From contig JADJCP010000003.1 in NCBI GenBank assembly GCA_016703155.1, positions 124,001-188,000 on the forward strand: a DNA stretch of 64,000 bases. The letters run 5' to 3'. The notes under the pieces are model-generated. The model did no database searches. It was not told the DNA's origin and was given only the letters and a program-made list of their open reading frames with translations. The translations under genes and the position numbers were made by a program. Origin of the DNA: Hydrogenophilales bacterium. GTDB taxonomy: Bacteria; Pseudomonadota; Gammaproteobacteria; Burkholderiales; Thiobacillaceae. Of the stretch, positions 61,143-64,000 are shown piece after piece (position 1 is the first letter of the stretch; each line of letters opens with the position of its first letter).

Positions 61143-63104
61143 TCAAGCCAGGCCCAGCTTGATTTCAGCCGCGCTCAGTGCCTCGGGGGTGCCGCGCAAG
61201 ATGAGGATGTCCCCGGCTTCCAGACGGGTGCGCGCCGAGGGGTTCGACCCCTTGATGCCGCGTCGACGGACCGCGGCGATAAAGACGCCGGTTGCGTGCA
61301 GGTCGAGGTCGCCGAGGGTCTGCCCAAGCACTTTCAGCCCGGGGTCCAGGCGATATGAGGCCAGTTTTTCCTGGCTGCCGGTGGTCTCGTCGGCGTCGGA
61401 AAGACCCTGAAAGTAGCCGCGCATGGTGCTGTAATGGGCTTCGCGCGTGCTACGGATCCGTTTCAGCACGGTGCCGAGTGGCACGCCGGCCATGAGCAAG
61501 GTTTGCGACCCCAGCATTAGCGCGCCTTCGAGAACCTCCGGTACGACTTCCATGGCGCCGGCTTCACGCAAAAGATCCATGTCGGTCTGGTCCAGGGTGC
61601 GAACGATCACCGGAGTATCCGGGCGCAACTGCTGGGCCGTGGCGATCACCTGGAGCGCTGTCGGTGTGTGGGCGAAGCTGATGACCACGGCGCGGGCGCG
61701 GTGGAGGCCGGCCGCGAGCAGGATTTCCCGCCGGGTACAGTCTCCGAAGACGACATTGTCGCCGGCCTCCGTAGCGGCTTTGACCCGCCTCGGGTCGTGG
61801 TCCAGGGCAATGAACGGGACGTTTTCGGCTTCAAGGATGCGTGCCAGGTTCTGGCCGCTGCGGCCGTAGCCGCAGAGGATAACATGCTGGCTGACGCCGA
61901 AGCTCTTTACGGCGATCGCATGCACATCCATCGCCTGTTCCATCCAGGCACCCCAAAGCAGACGCTTGGCGAGGCTGTCGCCATGCTGGATCAGGAAGGG
62001 CGCGATCAGCATCGACAGGATCATGGCGCTGAGCAGGGCTTGCTGGAGGTCGGCCGGGATCAGTCCGTGGCCGTTCGCAAGGGCGAGCAGCACCAGGCCG
62101 AACTCGCCTGCCTGGGCCAGCCCCAGGCCGGTGCGTAGCGCGGTGCTCCACTGACCCGTGTAAAGACGTGCCAGGAGGACAATTGCCAGCAGTTTACCGA
62201 CCAGCAACAGGGCAAGAATGAGCAGGACCAGCAGAATGTTCCCTGGCAGAAAAGCCAGGTCAACGGCCATGCCGATCGTCACGAAGAACAGCCCCATGAG
62301 GATGTCACGGAAGGGGCGGATATCGCTTTCCACCTGATAGCGGAATTCGGTTTCGGAGATCAGCATGCCGGCGACGAAGGCCCCCAGCGCCAGGGACAGG
62401 CCGGCCGTGTCGGTGATATAGGCCAGTCCCAGGGTGATCAATAACACGTTCAACATGAACAACTCGGAAGACTTGCGGGCCGCGACCAACTGGAACCAGG
62501 GCCGCAGCAGTTTCTGGCCAAGGAACAGGATGACACCGAGGGCCAGGAAGGCCTTGATCGCTGCCCAGCCGAGGGCCTCGGCCAGATTGGACTGGCCGTC
62601 CAGAGCGGGAATGAGGATCAGCAAAGGCACCACGGCCAGATCCTGGAAGAGCAGGACGCCGATGATCTGCCGGCCGTGTTCCGATTCCAGTTCGTTGCGC
62701 TCCGCCAGCAGCTTGCTGACGATGGCCGTGGACGACATGGTCAGCGCGCCACCCAGGGCGATGCCGGTCGCCAGCGGCAGGCCCGCCGCCAGGCTCAGCA
62801 GCAGCGTCAGGCCGAGCGTGACGACCACCTGGAGGCCGCCCAGGCCAAAGACCAGGCCGCGCATCAGTTTCAGCTTGGCCAGGGAAAATTCCAGGCCGAT
62901 GGAGAACATCAGAAAAACCACCCCGAATTCGGCCAAGTGCTGGGCCGCGTTGGCGTCGCCGGCGAGATTCATCCCCGACGGGCCGAGCAGTATTCCGACC
63001 AGGACATAGCCGAGCAGGGCGGGAAGCTTCAGCGCCCGGAATAAGGTGGTCGCCAGCACGGCGGCGGCGAGCAGCAGAAGAACCAGCGACAGGGTGGTAT
63101 GCAT
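61143..63104 (-). CDS. CPA2-type cation:proton antiporter with TrkA domains (KefB/YbaL-like)
   Basis: A 653-residue inner membrane protein. About 12 helices fill residues 1-385, with the antiporter motif GVVFLMFSIGLEFSLAKLK in the first third. A TrkA-N (Rossmann) domain begins near 405 (HVILCGYGRSGQNLARILEA) and a TrkA-C domain lies near 565-645 (IKGSNPSARTRLEAGDILIL). KefB family members exchange K+ for H+ and are gated by nucleotide or glutathione signals; the ion here is inferred. It starts MHTTLSL at 63104 and is divergent from kdsD over 43 bases, a common pair in betaproteobacteria. Confidence 0.9.
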   Translation of the reverse strand: MHTTLSLVLLLLAAAVLATTLFRALKLPALLGYVLVGILLGPSGMNLAGDANAAQHLAEFGVVFLMFSIGLEFSLAKLKLMRGLVFGLGGLQVVVTLGLTLLLSLAAGLPLATGIALGGALTMSSTAIVSKLLAERNELESEHGRQIIGVLLFQDLAVVPLLILIPALDGQSNLAEALGWAAIKAFLALGVILFLGQKLLRPWFQLVAARKSSELFMLNVLLITLGLAYITDTAGLSLALGAFVAGMLISETEFRYQVESDIRPFRDILMGLFFVTIGMAVDLAFLPGNILLVLLILALLLVGKLLAIVLLARLYTGQWSTALRTGLGLAQAGEFGLVLLALANGHGLIPADLQQALLSAMILSMLIAPFLIQHGDSLAKRLLWGAWMEQAMDVHAIAVKSFGVSQHVILCGYGRSGQNLARILEAENVPFIALDHDPRRVKAATEAGDNVVFGDCTRREILLAAGLHRARAVVISFAHTPTALQVIATAQQLRPDTPVIVRTLDQTDMDLLREAGAMEVVPEVLEGALMLGSQTLLMAGVPLGTVLKRIRSTREAHYSTMRGYFQGLSDADETTGSQEKLASYRLDPGLKVLGQTLGDLDLHATGVFIAAVRRRGIKGSNPSARTRLEAGDILILRGTPEALSAAEIKLGLA

Positions 63105-63147
63105 GTCTGGAAGGAGAGTGTGCCGGCACGATATACTCCGCGCCATT

Positions 63148-64000
63148 ATGACATCCACATCCCCCACGACAGCGGATATTCTGGAACTCGCCCGCCGCAC
63201 ACTCGCCATCGAGGCGGCGGCGGTAGAGGCGCTGGCGCCGCGCCTGAACGACGGCTTTGCGCATGCCGTGAACATCCTCCTGGCTTGCAAGGGCCGCGTG
63301 GTGGTCAGCGGCATGGGCAAGTCCGGACATATCGGCGGCAAGATCGCCGCGACCCTGGCCAGCACCGGCACGCCGGCTTTTTTTATGCATCCCGCCGAGG
63401 CCAGCCACGGTGACCTGGGCATGATCACCGCCGACGATGTCGTCATCGCCTTGTCCAACTCGGGCGAGAGCGCCGAGCTGGTCGCCATCGTGCCGCTCAT
63501 CAAACGACGCGGCGCGCGCCTGATCGCCATGACTGGCCGGCCAGCATCGACCCTGGCGCGCGAGGCGGACATCCACCTCGATGCCGGTGTCGAGCAGGAG
63601 GCTTGCCCGCACAATCTCGCACCGACGGCCAGCACGACCGCCGCCCTGGCCTTGGGCGATGCCCTGGCCGTCGCGGCCTTGTATGCGCGTGGTTTCACCG
63701 CCGAGGATTTTGCCCGGACCCATCCGGGCGGTTCCCTGGGCAGAAAGTTGCTGGTACGCGTTGACGATCTGATGCACCGCGACAATGATTTGCCGTCGGT
63801 GCGTTCCGGCACGCTGTTCAAGGACGCCTTGCTGGAAATGACCCGCAAAGGCTTGGGCATGACCGCCATTGTCGATGCCGACAGCCATCTGGTCGGGATA
63901 TTCACCGATGGCGACCTGCGCCGCTGCCTGGATAAAGGACTGGATCTGGCGACCGCCAGCATCGACGATGTCATGCACCGTCGGCCAAAAACCATAGCCG
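63148..64000 (+). CDS. kdsD: arabinose-5-phosphate isomerase KdsD (cut by window edge)
   Basis: The visible 284 codons encode the isomerase that makes arabinose 5-phosphate for Kdo synthesis. The SIS domain includes VVSGMGKSGHIGGKIAATLA and ALSNSGESAEL, with THPGGSLGRKL near 192-202. The first CBS domain follows (DDLMHRDNDLPSV) and part of the second is visible before the window edge. About 40 more residues are expected beyond base 64000. The start ATG 63148 follows the short gap shared with the antiporter. It is probably the first gene of the kdsD-kdsC-lptCAB cluster that lies beyond. Confidence 0.93.
   Translation, partial: MTSTSPTTADILELARRTLAIEAAAVEALAPRLNDGFAHAVNILLACKGRVVVSGMGKSGHIGGKIAATLASTGTPAFFMHPAEASHGDLGMITADDVVIALSNSGESAELVAIVPLIKRRGARLIAMTGRPASTLAREADIHLDAGVEQEACPHNLAPTASTTAALALGDALAVAALYARGFTAEDFARTHPGGSLGRKLLVRVDDLMHRDNDLPSVRSGTLFKDALLEMTRKGLGMTAIVDADSHLVGIFTDGDLRRCLDKGLDLATASIDDVMHRRPKTIA

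Noticed and set aside
62305..63978. Long minus-strand open frame running opposite kdsD and through the antiporter in another frame
   Set aside because: kdsD and the antiporter explain both strands. The antiporter's own frame also stays open into the antisense of kdsD, but the true start is 63104 where the membrane helices begin.

Overview
The window is one contiguous piece of a GC-rich proteobacterial chromosome, almost certainly from a betaproteobacterium. Three gene orders support this: tolQRAB-pal-cpoB-queE-queC, ilvB-ilvH-ilvC-psd-pssA-leuA, and rpoE-rseABC-degQ-lepA-lepB-rnc-era-recO-pdxJ. I saw no insertion sequence, integrase, prophage, CRISPR array or rRNA. The only stable RNA gene is a tRNA-Lys(UUU). 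A YeeE/YedE sulfur transporter paired with a TlpA thioredoxin, several c-type cytochrome-like proteins and autotroph-style amino-acid synthesis genes fit a sulfur- or metal-oxidising lineage such as Thiobacillaceae or Gallionellaceae, but that finer placement is inference.

Layout. 1-2200: end of mutS, two small unknown genes, and an opposing gene that looks like a WGR plus ParS/MbcA-type antitoxin fusion. 2378-8610: polA, a LOG-family protein divergent from it, DUF2782, BPSS1780-type membrane protein, a di-heme c-type protein with a UreH/TauE-like membrane partner, and DUF4426. 8736-17964: hslU (without hslV), ruvB, ybgC-tolQRAB-pal-cpoB and queE-queC for queuosine. 18052-19856: YeeE/YedE plus TlpA behind a symmetric operator-like site. 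19900-26669: tRNA-Lys and the ilv-psd-pssA-leuA cluster with a leucine-rich leader peptide before leuA. 26680-31019 (minus): TonB receptor, YfiR, response regulator and sensor kinase, a compact envelope signalling module. 31228-33725 (minus): mono-heme membrane protein, DUF2069, HugZ-like and WrbA. 33881-40338: sucCD, holC, a small acidic protein, valS and two tandem paralogous membrane proteins. 40335-43913 (minus): secreted unknown, proB, obgE, rpmA, rplU. 44054-49843: RDD protein, lptFG, pepA, nadB. 50002-60960: sigma-E operon with degQ, dienelactone hydrolase, lepA-lepB-rnc-era-recO-pdxJ. 61143-64000: CPA2 antiporter and the start of kdsD.

Several genes share the theme of envelope homeostasis: Tol-Pal, LptFG, sigma-E with its anti-sigma proteins and DegQ, LepB, phospholipid synthesis, and KdsD for LPS.

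A recurring oddity is that six genes (ilvC, leuA, the sensor kinase, sucD, a small membrane protein, and obgE twice) carry single-base indels in short G/C runs. The protein continues perfectly in the neighbouring frame each time, and several of these genes are essential or nearly so. I therefore read these as sequence errors in a draft assembly, not decay, and annotate the full-length genes.

Intergenic space is small everywhere; no gap exceeds about 210 bases, and the notable sites inside gaps are listed as features.
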